Assembly (NCBI GenBank): GCA_018695135.1
Contig: JABHOV010000116.1
Location: 1 to 45,821 of the forward strand
Direction of reading: 5' to 3'
From: Candidatus Melainabacteria bacterium
GTDB lineage: Bacteria > Cyanobacteriota > Vampirovibrionia > LMEP-6097
DNA: 45,821 bases
Under the pieces are notes generated by a model, which saw only the letters and a list, made by a program, of their open reading frames with translations, was not told where the DNA came from and searched no databases. This document shows, piece after piece, positions 9,221 through 16,349 of the stretch (position 1 is its first letter; each line of letters starts with the position of its first letter). The position numbers and the translations under genes were made by a program.

Positions 9221-9385
9221 GCAGCGTGAAGAAACGCTTAATTAGCGTTTTAGCGTTGGTAGGAATTGTGGAGACCTCGTGACTTTCAGTAAATCCACTA
9301 GGCGACAACCTAAATTTAATCAAGATATGCATCTATTAATGTGTCCAGTTAATGGATCCTGACGTAAGTCAGTGGAGGATTAATC

Positions 9386-10168
9386 ATGAATATAGGTGGC
9401 TTAAAAAGTCAAACAATAACTTTGGTTAGTGGCGCAGGAGCTAGTGACAAAGTTAAAGGTGGTGAAGCACCAGACAGTATAAAAAACCCTGATGGCTCAA
9501 AAAGCAAGTCAGAAGATGATACAGCCGTTGCAGAGGAAAATATTCGCAAGAAAAAAGATGCGAAAGGAACGGATAAGCAAAAGACAACTACAGACACAGT
9601 TGTCACGGAAGCTAAAAAGCTAGACCAACTGACAGGTAAAGCCTTAGAAGACAAACCAGTCCGTGTTGAAGATATATTTAAACAACTTGATAAGCCTTGG
9701 AAAGATACTGGGGCAGAAGCTCCTGCTGAAACGATTAAAGAGCAGGCTAAGAGTCAATTAGCACGCATTGATAACTATGATGCAGTTCCAGCTTCTGGGA
9801 CCAATGGACAAAGTCGAATTGATCAGGTTCTGAGTAACCCAGAAACACTTCAAGAAAGCTTTAATCAGAAAAATCTAATCGGTGGATTTAAAACCCCCGA
9901 TCAAACTAATTTACCTCAAAGCAATGTCTCAGGTGTTAATCCTGGTGGGGCTTATGGTCAAGGTCTCAACCCTGGTGGTGGACAAGGCAGAGGTCCAGGT
10001 GGAACACCATTAGTTGTTAATAATCAGGCTATTGCAGTATCTAACTCTGGTCCTAGTGTAAGTAGTAGTAGACCTGTTGTTGAACAGACGGTAATAGAGG
10101 CTGAGCCTCAATATGTGTCATCTGGTAATCGACTCAGTGAGGACAGAGAAGACAACTCCAATATTTAG
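9386..10168 (+). CDS. Hypothetical low-complexity hydrophilic protein, 260 aa
   Basis: This gene is not recognised. The first 100 residues are Lys/Asp-rich and the region around residues 180-210 is Gly/Pro/Asn-rich (GGAYGQGLNPGGGQGRGPGG), so most of the chain is probably disordered. It has no signal peptide, membrane segment or cysteine. GGAGG lies about 10 nt before the ATG, a strong ribosome-binding site that is unusual next to the many SD-less genes here. It is convergent with the 10205-11038 gene, with 36 bp between them. Both genes sit between the boundary repeats of the tRNA-Asp island. Confidence 0.65.
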   Translation: MNIGGLKSQTITLVSGAGASDKVKGGEAPDSIKNPDGSKSKSEDDTAVAEENIRKKKDAKGTDKQKTTTDTVVTEAKKLDQLTGKALEDKPVRVEDIFKQLDKPWKDTGAEAPAETIKEQAKSQLARIDNYDAVPASGTNGQSRIDQVLSNPETLQESFNQKNLIGGFKTPDQTNLPQSNVSGVNPGGAYGQGLNPGGGQGRGPGGTPLVVNNQAIAVSNSGPSVSSSRPVVEQTVIEAEPQYVSSGNRLSEDREDNSNI

Positions 10169-10204
10169 TATATTAAAAAATATAACTCAAAAGCAAGTGT
10201 AGTT

Positions 10205-11038
10205 CTATTTTCTTTTATTCGCTGCAATTATAGCGTCATGCTTAGAACCTAATCCTCTATTTTGAATACTCGCATTTCCAATTCTATCAATGCCTTCATT
10301 AAACTTATTAAGCATTGCCGTCGATCTTCGATCGTCCTTATAAGGGAATTGAAAATTGTTAGGTAAATAGTCATTAAGCACATAGAATAATTCGCCTCTG
10401 GTCATACCATGTACAACTTCACTACCATCTTTTGCCCGAGCACCCAAGGTTCCAAGCAATAGTGAACGAACTGGAGCAATTGCAGGAGTACCAGACACTA
10501 TATTTTGCACATCAGCTTTATCATCATCAAAGAAACCATCATTCCTAAGCATTTCTATTGCTCTAAAATACTGTCTAACTTCATGCAAGCTTGCTCTGTC
10601 AGCAATGTCCACAAATTTAGATGAACTAAACTTGGAGTTTGCTGTCTCAGCTGGCAAATAACCACGCTTCTGAGCTAAATCTAATAATTGAGAGGTAGTA
10701 TCGATATTGAGCTTTGCAATATTTTGCGGAGTAAAATGGTGTTCACCTGGGACTTTATCATTAGCTTCTGCAATCTTAAATAAAGGTTCCAGAACTGAAA
10801 GCGTGAACAAAGCTGCACCTGCCATAGCAGTTTTCATAACCCCTCTTCTTGAGAATATTCTTTCTTCAAGAGGAAGCTCATCAGGCTTTTGTGATATAAG
10901 AATTACTTCTCTAGGTCTCGGGCGAGGAGTCACTAGCTCATCTTGTGTACTCTTACTAGAATCTCTTTGTGCATTAAGACGTGCAGCAAGATCATCTCGA
11001 CTTGTTGCTGAATTACCTGTAGGTGATAAAGTTCTCAT
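10205..11038 (-). CDS. Hypothetical protein with twin-arginine-like membrane anchor
   Basis: This gene is not recognised. The frame is open to 11068, but GGAGG stands about 12 nt before the ATG at 11038 (MRTLSPTG), so I choose that start (277 aa). After a ~60-residue hydrophilic N-terminus comes SRRGVMKTAMAGAALFTLSVLEPLF. This looks like a twin-arginine signal or membrane anchor placed unusually far from the N-terminus. The remaining ~180 residues are soluble and helical, without a motif I can name. It is the second gene of the putative tRNA-Asp island. A periplasmic or membrane-tethered location is inferred. Confidence 0.65.
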   Translation of the reverse strand: MRTLSPTGNSATSRDDLAARLNAQRDSSKSTQDELVTPRPRPREVILISQKPDELPLEERIFSRRGVMKTAMAGAALFTLSVLEPLFKIAEANDKVPGEHHFTPQNIAKLNIDTTSQLLDLAQKRGYLPAETANSKFSSSKFVDIADRASLHEVRQYFRAIEMLRNDGFFDDDKADVQNIVSGTPAIAPVRSLLLGTLGARAKDGSEVVHGMTRGELFYVLNDYLPNNFQFPYKDDRRSTAMLNKFNEGIDRIGNASIQNRGLGSKHDAIIAANKRK

Positions 11039-11317
11039 AAAGCTTAGCCTCCAAAAGTTCACAATCAATTTAGTATCAATGAACTTTTAATAGTCAACAT
11101 TATAGCTCAATTTGGCTCAGGTTAACAAGTCAAGACCATACACTGATTGATTTTGGGTAAAAAATACAGGCCAGTCAACAATATTATCCAATGAACAAGC
11201 CCAAATTGGTACATACGCTTTGTGGATTTAGCTCTAGTTATTCCAAACTAAGAGCTTTTCAATCCGAGCAAAATCGACCTTCTGGGACCTACAAAGATAG
11301 CGAACCTCATCAACCAA

Positions 11318-11434
11318 GTCTCCGCCATTTATAAAAAAATACCCACCCATTTAGCGTAGGTAAAGTAGCAAGCCCTTATTTTAGTAATGCACCTAAAACC
11401 CACGGCATATGGCAAAGCCAGATCATACACGGGG
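11318..11434 (+). repeat. Right boundary of tRNA-Asp island (tRNA 3' fragment plus 64-bp repeat)
   Basis: GTCTCCGCCATTT (11318-11330) equals the tRNA-Asp 3' end plus the first bases after it. About 40 nt later AGCCCTTAT...ACCCACGG...AGATCATACACG repeats the 9157-9220 block. The rest of the 11039-11534 gap shows no gene. Confidence 0.55.
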
Positions 11435-11534
11435 TCACTTATTAAACTCTTAACCTTCTCACTTTCCCTTTGATTACTCAGTTCAAGCAAAAAACAAACT
11501 AGACCTAACTAAAGTTGAAACTACAAAGCTGGAC

Positions 11535-12038
11535 ATGAAAAGTCCAAGTGGCAATTATCGATTCATTTTAAATATACCAAAAGAATGGCAAAGTGTTTAT
11601 AGTATTACTTTAGCTAATGGCTTTCTTGGTGAATTCACACCCAAAGATCAAAGCCTAGCTTCCTGGAAAGACATGATCACATTGAGATTAGATGGTATAG
11701 CAGTGCCACCTGACTATCAAGCTTTTCCTCTTGCAATGCAGCGCGAAGGTCCGCTAAATGAAAAGACCTGCAAAGATTTCTTGCGTTCCGCCTTCACAGA
11801 CCACGAGCAGCACGGTCTTAAAACGGCAGAACTTGTCCTTGAATGTCCCTCTCTCAATTCAACTCCAGGAATTGGAGAAGCGATGCTATATAAATATGTA
11901 CTTGCTGGCGACAAAGTTGGTTTGATAACGATATGGAGATCATGGGAAATAACTAATAAACAAGACTTAAAAGAAGCCAGATCTCAGTATGCTGACTATA
12001 CAAAGTTGTTTAGGCAAGCTAAATTGAACAAACTCTAG
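11535..12038 (+). CDS. Hypothetical protein, possibly truncated secreted protein
   Basis: I do not recognise this 167-residue protein. It is a compact mixed alpha/beta sequence with two Cys (KTCKDF, LECPS). The frame is open about 80 nt upstream of the ATG without another start codon. That stretch translates to ...YSVQAKNKLDLTKVE, which looks like the tail of a signal peptide. A hydrophobic stretch (LLTFSLSL) lies just upstream in another frame. A frameshift that removed a signal peptide is therefore possible. No Shine-Dalgarno sequence is seen before the ATG. It is convergent with the SGNH gene, and an AGCCTG...CAGGCT inverted repeat (about 12047-12077) lies between them. Confidence 0.55.
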   Translation: MKSPSGNYRFILNIPKEWQSVYSITLANGFLGEFTPKDQSLASWKDMITLRLDGIAVPPDYQAFPLAMQREGPLNEKTCKDFLRSAFTDHEQHGLKTAELVLECPSLNSTPGIGEAMLYKYVLAGDKVGLITIWRSWEITNKQDLKEARSQYADYTKLFRQAKLNKL

Positions 12039-12093
12039 AAACTACTAGCCTGTATACAAGCTTAAATCAGCAGGCTGATATTCTACACTATTG

Positions 12094-13074
12094 TTAAATG
12101 CTTTCAACTTTTATAGCGTAAAAGCTGAAAAAGGCAGACGCGGCCCCTGATTTATGATTTATGGGCAAAGAGTCGACTAAAAGCCTAGAAAAACTCAAAG
12201 CCGCTTCTTCATTCAAATGAGTGTCATCAAACAAGACTTCTTCTTCTTGCCCCCAATAAATATTCAAATAATCCAAGAACACAAAATCTGCAAATTTCTT
12301 TTTTAATTCAAGACAACGCTCTGCCAATTTATCCTCTGTGATATAAGACATAACTTTATCGTGATATCTCTGTGAAACAGGCATTCTCACCATCGTGACT
12401 TGAATTCCATGCTTTTGAGCAAGTTCTAAAAACATATTCAAGTAAATCAATAAAGATTCATCAAATAATTTCTTGTCTTTGAATTGTTTATCCGCAATCT
12501 GCGAGACATCCAAATAGTAACCTGTAGGTTTAGGTCTAAAACCCTTATAGTAAGGTATCTCCTCTGGGACATCAGCAAAATGCCTCTCAAAAAACTCCTC
12601 TCTCATCCCCTTATACGCAAAGAAATATGTTTTAAGAAATTTATATAAATACAATCTGTGCTTATTCTTTATCTGAGCAATCTCTTGAAAGTCAATCATC
12701 TCTTTCCACAAATAAGGCTTAGAAATATAATCAGATTTGCTTTCACCAAAATAACCAAGAGTCGAAGTCAAAACTATTTGATCAATGTCTGTCCTTGTTT
12801 CCAACAAGTCTTTCAATTTATAATAAGAGACTATAATACTTTCTCCAGTAGAAGCATAATTAAAAGCCGAATCAAAAACCCTGGGGTCAATTCCTCTCAG
12901 ACATTGAGAGTCACCCATGATCAGCGTCTTCAACTTTGGTAATTTTTTGACATCGGCGATACTATGATCTTGTTGTTTTTGTGAATTACTGTATAAAGCA
13001 GAAACAAAGAAACTCAAAAATAAAAAGAGAAGCAAAAAGGATAGGGATTTAGTTATAGTATTTTTCATCATCAA
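12094..13074 (-). CDS. SGNH-hydrolase-like partner of MBOAT acyltransferase
   Basis: This 326-residue protein has an N-terminal membrane anchor (residues ~8-28) and an extracytoplasmic SGNH-type domain. The nucleophile block is IMGDSQCLRG (GDSx) and the C-terminal Asp/His block is FDDTHLNEEAA. Its start overlaps the end of the MBOAT gene (13071-13074). In alginate (AlgI/AlgJ/AlgX) and related systems an MBOAT protein moves acyl groups across the membrane and an SGNH-type protein places them on a polysaccharide; that is the likely role. No glycan biosynthesis genes are nearby, so the acceptor is unknown. Confidence 0.75.
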   Translation of the reverse strand: MMMKNTITKSLSFLLLFLFLSFFVSALYSNSQKQQDHSIADVKKLPKLKTLIMGDSQCLRGIDPRVFDSAFNYASTGESIIVSYYKLKDLLETRTDIDQIVLTSTLGYFGESKSDYISKPYLWKEMIDFQEIAQIKNKHRLYLYKFLKTYFFAYKGMREEFFERHFADVPEEIPYYKGFRPKPTGYYLDVSQIADKQFKDKKLFDESLLIYLNMFLELAQKHGIQVTMVRMPVSQRYHDKVMSYITEDKLAERCLELKKKFADFVFLDYLNIYWGQEEEVLFDDTHLNEEAALSFSRLLVDSLPINHKSGAASAFFSFYAIKVESI

Positions 13075-14474
13075 AATTGGAAATAAACAAATGGCTGTGA
13101 CTTAATTGCAATAAATGCAAAACAAGCCATAATCATCAAAGAATAAATAGTCCAACGAAAGACCAACGAGCTTTGCAAGAACATCGCTTCCCATGACAAC
13201 CTCTCTTCAACAGCTTCAATAATCAAAATCAAAGCCATCACTAGTATACAAAAGATCAAGAGCTTATAATTTTGCACGCCAAAATCAAAACGATAAGTGG
13301 TAAAATCAAAAACCCTCAATAACATACTGAAGCCTTGATCAAGACTAGACGCTCTAAAGAAAAGACCAACAACACTCAAAATTGTAATGGTGATAGTATT
13401 TTTAATAAAGAACCTAAGCCTAGACGACGTTGTAAAGAAATGATCATAAATTTGTGCACGTATAGTTTTAGTTAGATTTTCAATCACCAAGAAAATACCA
13501 TGCAATAAACCCCAGACGATAAAAGTCCAGCTTGCGCCATGCCACAAACCACTCAAGAAAAAGACTAATAACAAATTCCGAGATTTTTTCCACTTACTAT
13601 CTTTTGATGAAGTCATTGGCACATAAATATAGTCTCGAAGCCAAGTCATAAGCGAGATATGCCAGCGTTGCCACAAATCAGTAAGTGACGTTGCATGATA
13701 GGGTCTTTTGAAATTAATCATCAAGTCGTAGCCCATTACTTTGGCAGCTCCTCTGGCAATTTCAGAATAGGCAGCAAAATCCAAATAGACCTGGAAAGTG
13801 AATATATAAGCAGCAAGTAATATACTAAGACCACCAAACTCCTTATCTGTCTCAAAAACAGAATTGACAAAAAGCGCAATATTGTCTGCAACTACGACTT
13901 TGCGAAACAAGCCCCACAGCATCAAGACCAAACCATCACGCGCTCTTACAGCATTCCAGTCATGTTCTAGTTTAAATTGCGGCAACAGCCGAGAAGCTCG
14001 TTCAATAGGACCTGCTACCAATTGCGGGAAGAAGCTGACATAAAGAGCGAAACGTCCCAAATGAGTTTCTGGTTTCATTTTGCCTCTATAGACATCAATT
14101 GAATAACTAAGTGTCTGAAATGTATAAAAAGAAATACCAACCGGCAAGATGACATTCAGAACGGGTCCACTAAAACAAGAGCTAAAAAAATTAAAATACT
14201 TAAAAGCAAAAAGCATTCCCAAATTACCAATCACACTAGCAATTAAATACGGCTTTCTTTCTGGCTTCGTTTGCTTCTTTGCCATTTGCAAAGCACATAA
14301 ATAATCCAGCAATGTTGAAGCAGCAATCAAAAATACATACTCAAGCTTCCATGACATATAGAAGTAGTAACTTGCAGCAAGTAATAAGATCCATCTATAT
14401 TTAAACGGAAGAAGGAAGTAAGCTAGAACAACTATCGGAAAGAATATAATGAAGCTTTTGGATGCGAAGAGCAC
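13071..14474 (-). CDS. MBOAT family O-acyltransferase (AlgI/DltB type)
   Basis: This 467-residue polytopic protein has about ten membrane segments. ASYYFYMSWKLEYVFLI and ILPVGISFYTFQTLSYSIDVYRG are classic AlgI/PatA N-terminal blocks, LWQRWHISLMTWLRDYIY is the central motif, and GLWHGASWTFIVWGLLHG carries the catalytic His. The enzyme class transfers acetyl groups from the cytoplasm to a surface polymer. The start is GTG at 14474, six nucleotides after a TAAACT box, so the mRNA may be leaderless. It forms an operon with the SGNH gene through an ATGA overlap. The family is certain; the acceptor is unknown. Confidence 0.92.
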   Translation of the reverse strand: MLFASKSFIIFFPIVVLAYFLLPFKYRWILLLAASYYFYMSWKLEYVFLIAASTLLDYLCALQMAKKQTKPERKPYLIASVIGNLGMLFAFKYFNFFSSCFSGPVLNVILPVGISFYTFQTLSYSIDVYRGKMKPETHLGRFALYVSFFPQLVAGPIERASRLLPQFKLEHDWNAVRARDGLVLMLWGLFRKVVVADNIALFVNSVFETDKEFGGLSILLAAYIFTFQVYLDFAAYSEIARGAAKVMGYDLMINFKRPYHATSLTDLWQRWHISLMTWLRDYIYVPMTSSKDSKWKKSRNLLLVFFLSGLWHGASWTFIVWGLLHGIFLVIENLTKTIRAQIYDHFFTTSSRLRFFIKNTITITILSVVGLFFRASSLDQGFSMLLRVFDFTTYRFDFGVQNYKLLIFCILVMALILIIEAVEERLSWEAMFLQSSLVFRWTIYSLMIMACFAFIAIKSQPFVYFQF

Positions 14475-14480
14475 ATAAAA

Positions 14481-14486
14481 AGTTTA
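14481..14486 (-). promoter_or_regulatory. -10 box of MBOAT operon
   Basis: TAAACT on the minus strand ends 6 nt before the GTG at 14474. It is a weak box but follows the spacing seen at other leaderless starts here. Confidence 0.35.
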
Positions 14487-14589
14487 GCAAAATCAACAAT
14501 TTGGTAGCAATACAAAAGATGGAGAAAATAGTGCAAAATAGTGGGCAAATGCGCTATACCAATTCACCGAAAGCAAAAGGAGCTTAATA

Positions 14590-14918
14590 ATGAACAAATT
14601 TTTTGATGACTTCAAGTCATTTATATCCAAAGGTAATGTAATCGATCAAGCTGTAGCTGTAGTAATTGGTACTGCGTTTAAACCAGTAATCAGTGCTTAG
14701 TAGACAAAATGATTATGCCTCCAATTGGCTTGATTTTAGGTGGGGTCAATTTCTCTGAACTTAAATTTGTAATCCAAAAAGCAAGCTTAGATGGAGTTGC
14801 AGAAGTTGCCCCTGAACCAGAAGCATCTACTGAAGAGAAGTTACTTAGTGAAATGAGAGACATTCGTAAAGAAAGTTCTACAGCAATCAAACCGAATGCT
14901 ACTGCTGCAAAAAACTAA
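14590..14918 (+). pseudogene. mscL: Large-conductance mechanosensitive channel MscL, frameshifted and lacking TM2
   Basis: AGGAG precedes ATG 14590. The first frame gives MNKFFDDFKSFISKGNVIDQ and the start of TM1, then stops at 14698 (TAG). One base fewer than expected separates it from the second frame, which continues as VDKMIMPPIGLILGGVNFSE, the most conserved MscL stretch. After KASLDGVAEVA the sequence jumps to PEPEASTEEKLLSEMRDIRK, the family's C-terminal helix. The periplasmic loop end and all of TM2 (about 35 residues) are therefore missing. A frameshift alone could be a sequencing error; the in-frame loss of TM2 makes a working channel very unlikely. Confidence 0.88.
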
Positions 14919-15000
14919 AACACAATCTTTGTAACAAGACCCTTCAAAGCAAGCCCACCACATAGCAAGATGCTTTTTCATTTCAATCACACATACAAGA

Positions 15001-15006
15001 TATAAT
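15001..15006 (+). promoter_or_regulatory. -10 box of OsmC gene
   Basis: A perfect TATAAT ends 7 nt before the ATG at 15014, so a leaderless mRNA is expected. Confidence 0.5.
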
Positions 15007-15013
15007 AATTGCA

Positions 15014-15424
15014 ATGACAGTTCATTTCACCGGTAAATATTTAGGCAATCTCAGAGTGCAACTAAAGCATGGTCCATCCAAAAGCACAATAGAAACAGAT
15101 GCCCCAGTCGACAATAATGGCAAGGGCGAGAAATTCTCACCAACAGACATGCTAGCTTCCTCATTGGCTGCTTGCATGCTTACTATTATGGGCATAGTTG
15201 CTCAACGTGATGAAATAGATCTTAGTGAAGTGACTTTCAATACCAGAAAAGATATGACAACTGACAGTCCGCGACGTGTCAGTAAAATCTCAGTGGAGTT
15301 TCATTTGCCAGCAACACTAGAGCAAAAGCAAAGAATCAAACTAGAAAACGCAGCAAAGACTTGCCCAGTGCACCACAGCTTGCACCCAGACATTGAACAA
15401 GAAATAGAATTTAAGTATCTTTAG
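15014..15424 (+). CDS. OsmC/Ohr family protein
   Basis: This 136-residue protein belongs to the OsmC/Ohr superfamily, thiol peroxidases for organic hydroperoxides in the cytoplasm. The first redox Cys lies in SSLAACMLTIMG and the second in KTCPVHHSL, both at the expected distance. GEKFSPTDMLASSL is the conserved dimer-interface block. Within the superfamily it is closer to the YhfA/OsmC-like branch than to Ohr, by eye. The TonB-like gene starts 15 nt after its stop codon but has its own -10 box. Confidence 0.9.
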   Translation: MTVHFTGKYLGNLRVQLKHGPSKSTIETDAPVDNNGKGEKFSPTDMLASSLAACMLTIMGIVAQRDEIDLSEVTFNTRKDMTTDSPRRVSKISVEFHLPATLEQKQRIKLENAAKTCPVHHSLHPDIEQEIEFKYL

Positions 15425-15426
15425 GC

Positions 15427-15432
15427 TATAAT
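15427..15432 (+). promoter_or_regulatory. -10 box of TonB-like gene
   Basis: TATAAT abuts the ATG at 15433 and ends 6 nt before the in-frame ATG at 15439. This makes the second Met the likely leaderless start. Confidence 0.5.
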
Positions 15433-15438
15433 ATGCTC

Positions 15439-16236
15439 ATGATCAGCAAATTCATGTCACTTGCACTTGCCTTGTTATTAGCCTCTCAAAGCACAATAGT
15501 AAGTGCTAAGAAAAAACAGCTACTCAATTCAAATCCAGAATTAACTGAGAAGATCTTAAGCAAACTCAAGCCAGATCCTTATAACTGGAATTACAAAAAA
15601 ACTCCCTATATTCATTTCACCGTCGGCACTGACGGCAAAGCTAGAAGCATTGAAGCCATTCAAGACACCAAGACAACTAATGTCGATGAGTGTATTGCAG
15701 CGATTTTCAGAGCTGAACCTTTTGACACTCAATTCTACGGTAAATCATACGGTTATGAATGTAAGCCCAAAGTCGTCTACACCAAAAAGCAAATCAGAAA
15801 GGCAAACAAATATATCCAAAACTATATGACTAATCTACAAAAAAGAATCAAGAAGAACTGGCACCCAGTCACCAAGCTCAAAAATTATTCTGCAATAGCC
15901 AAGTTTACAATTGACCAAAACGGTAACGCACAAAATCTCAAATTCAAAGAAAAGACAGGTAACGAAGAGGCAGACAGTATTGCAATTAGAGCGATAGAAC
16001 TCTCTTCACCATTTGACAAACCCGACTTTAGTCAATTCCTTGATTCTAGTCAAGAAGAAATAGAAATTGAGTTTAGTTTTGACTTTCGCAGACACACAGC
16101 AAACACTACGCAGTCTAAGCTCGGAGCTGGCGCTCTTGGATTAGGAATCGTTGGAGCAATTGGTGCTGCAGCCTTGCTTGGCAGTCCGTCTCGAAGATAC
16201 CGCTATAGACCATATCGTTATCGTAGGCGTTATTAA
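15439..16236 (+). CDS. Secreted TonB C-terminal-like protein
   Basis: A signal peptide (MISKFMSLALALLLASQSTIVSA) leads to a mature protein with two segments that fit the TonB/TolA C-terminal fold. The clearer one is at about residues 130-215: LQKRIKKNWHP, IAKFTIDQNGNAQNLKFKE, ADSIAIRAIELSSPF. An earlier segment (IHFTVGTDGKARSIEAI) is similar, so the fold may be duplicated. The end is a Gly/Ala-rich hydrophobic stretch and an Arg/Tyr tail (SRRYRYRPYRYRRRY). There is no proline-rich TonB spacer or N-terminal anchor, so it is not a canonical TonB. The stop codon TAA lies inside the first bases of repeat copy B. Start chosen from the -10 box; ATG 15433 is possible. Confidence 0.7.
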   Translation: MISKFMSLALALLLASQSTIVSAKKKQLLNSNPELTEKILSKLKPDPYNWNYKKTPYIHFTVGTDGKARSIEAIQDTKTTNVDECIAAIFRAEPFDTQFYGKSYGYECKPKVVYTKKQIRKANKYIQNYMTNLQKRIKKNWHPVTKLKNYSAIAKFTIDQNGNAQNLKFKEKTGNEEADSIAIRAIELSSPFDKPDFSQFLDSSQEEIEIEFSFDFRRHTANTTQSKLGAGALGLGIVGAIGAAALLGSPSRRYRYRPYRYRRRY

Positions 16237-16349
16237 GGATTCCACTGAACATGCAAAGTCTCAACCCTTATCTGTCACGTGCGTCGCACGGACAGAACCT
16301 ATTTTCATGGACCCGACTAGAAAAACTTCGTTTTTCAGCGTGTCCTTAA
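16233..16349 (+). repeat. 115-bp palindromic element, family 1 copy B, between convergent stops
   Basis: Ends are TTAAGGATTCCACTGAA and TTCAGCGTGTCCTTAA, inverted copies of each other. The centre has CTGTCACGTGCG facing CGCACGGACAG, a near-perfect hairpin. It matches copy C (24337-24450) across nearly the full length, including the block CATGGACCCGACTAGAAAAA. The stop codons of the genes on both sides (16234-16236 and 16346-16348) fall within its TTAA ends. Confidence 0.88.

Larger units (their letters stand above)
8743..9300. other. Non-coding mosaic of tRNA debris and small hairpins
   Basis: No gene is supported here. Small perfect hairpins follow one another: GAAATGC-atc-GCATTTC (near 8861), CTCCGGC-gaaa-GCCGGAG (near 8987), AAAATTAC-atc-GTAATTTT (near 9066), ATCTGAC-tat-GTCAGAT (near 9194) and AACGCT-taatt-AGCGTT (near 9232). 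Pieces such as GAACTCGTGACTCC and CGAGTTCGAGACTC resemble tRNA T-arms on either strand. The 71-bp repeat copy 2 is embedded in it. Confidence 0.6.

Noticed and set aside
15439-16236. True TonB energy transducer
   Set aside because: It has a cleavable signal peptide and lacks the proline-rich spacer and membrane anchor; no ExbB or ExbD nearby.
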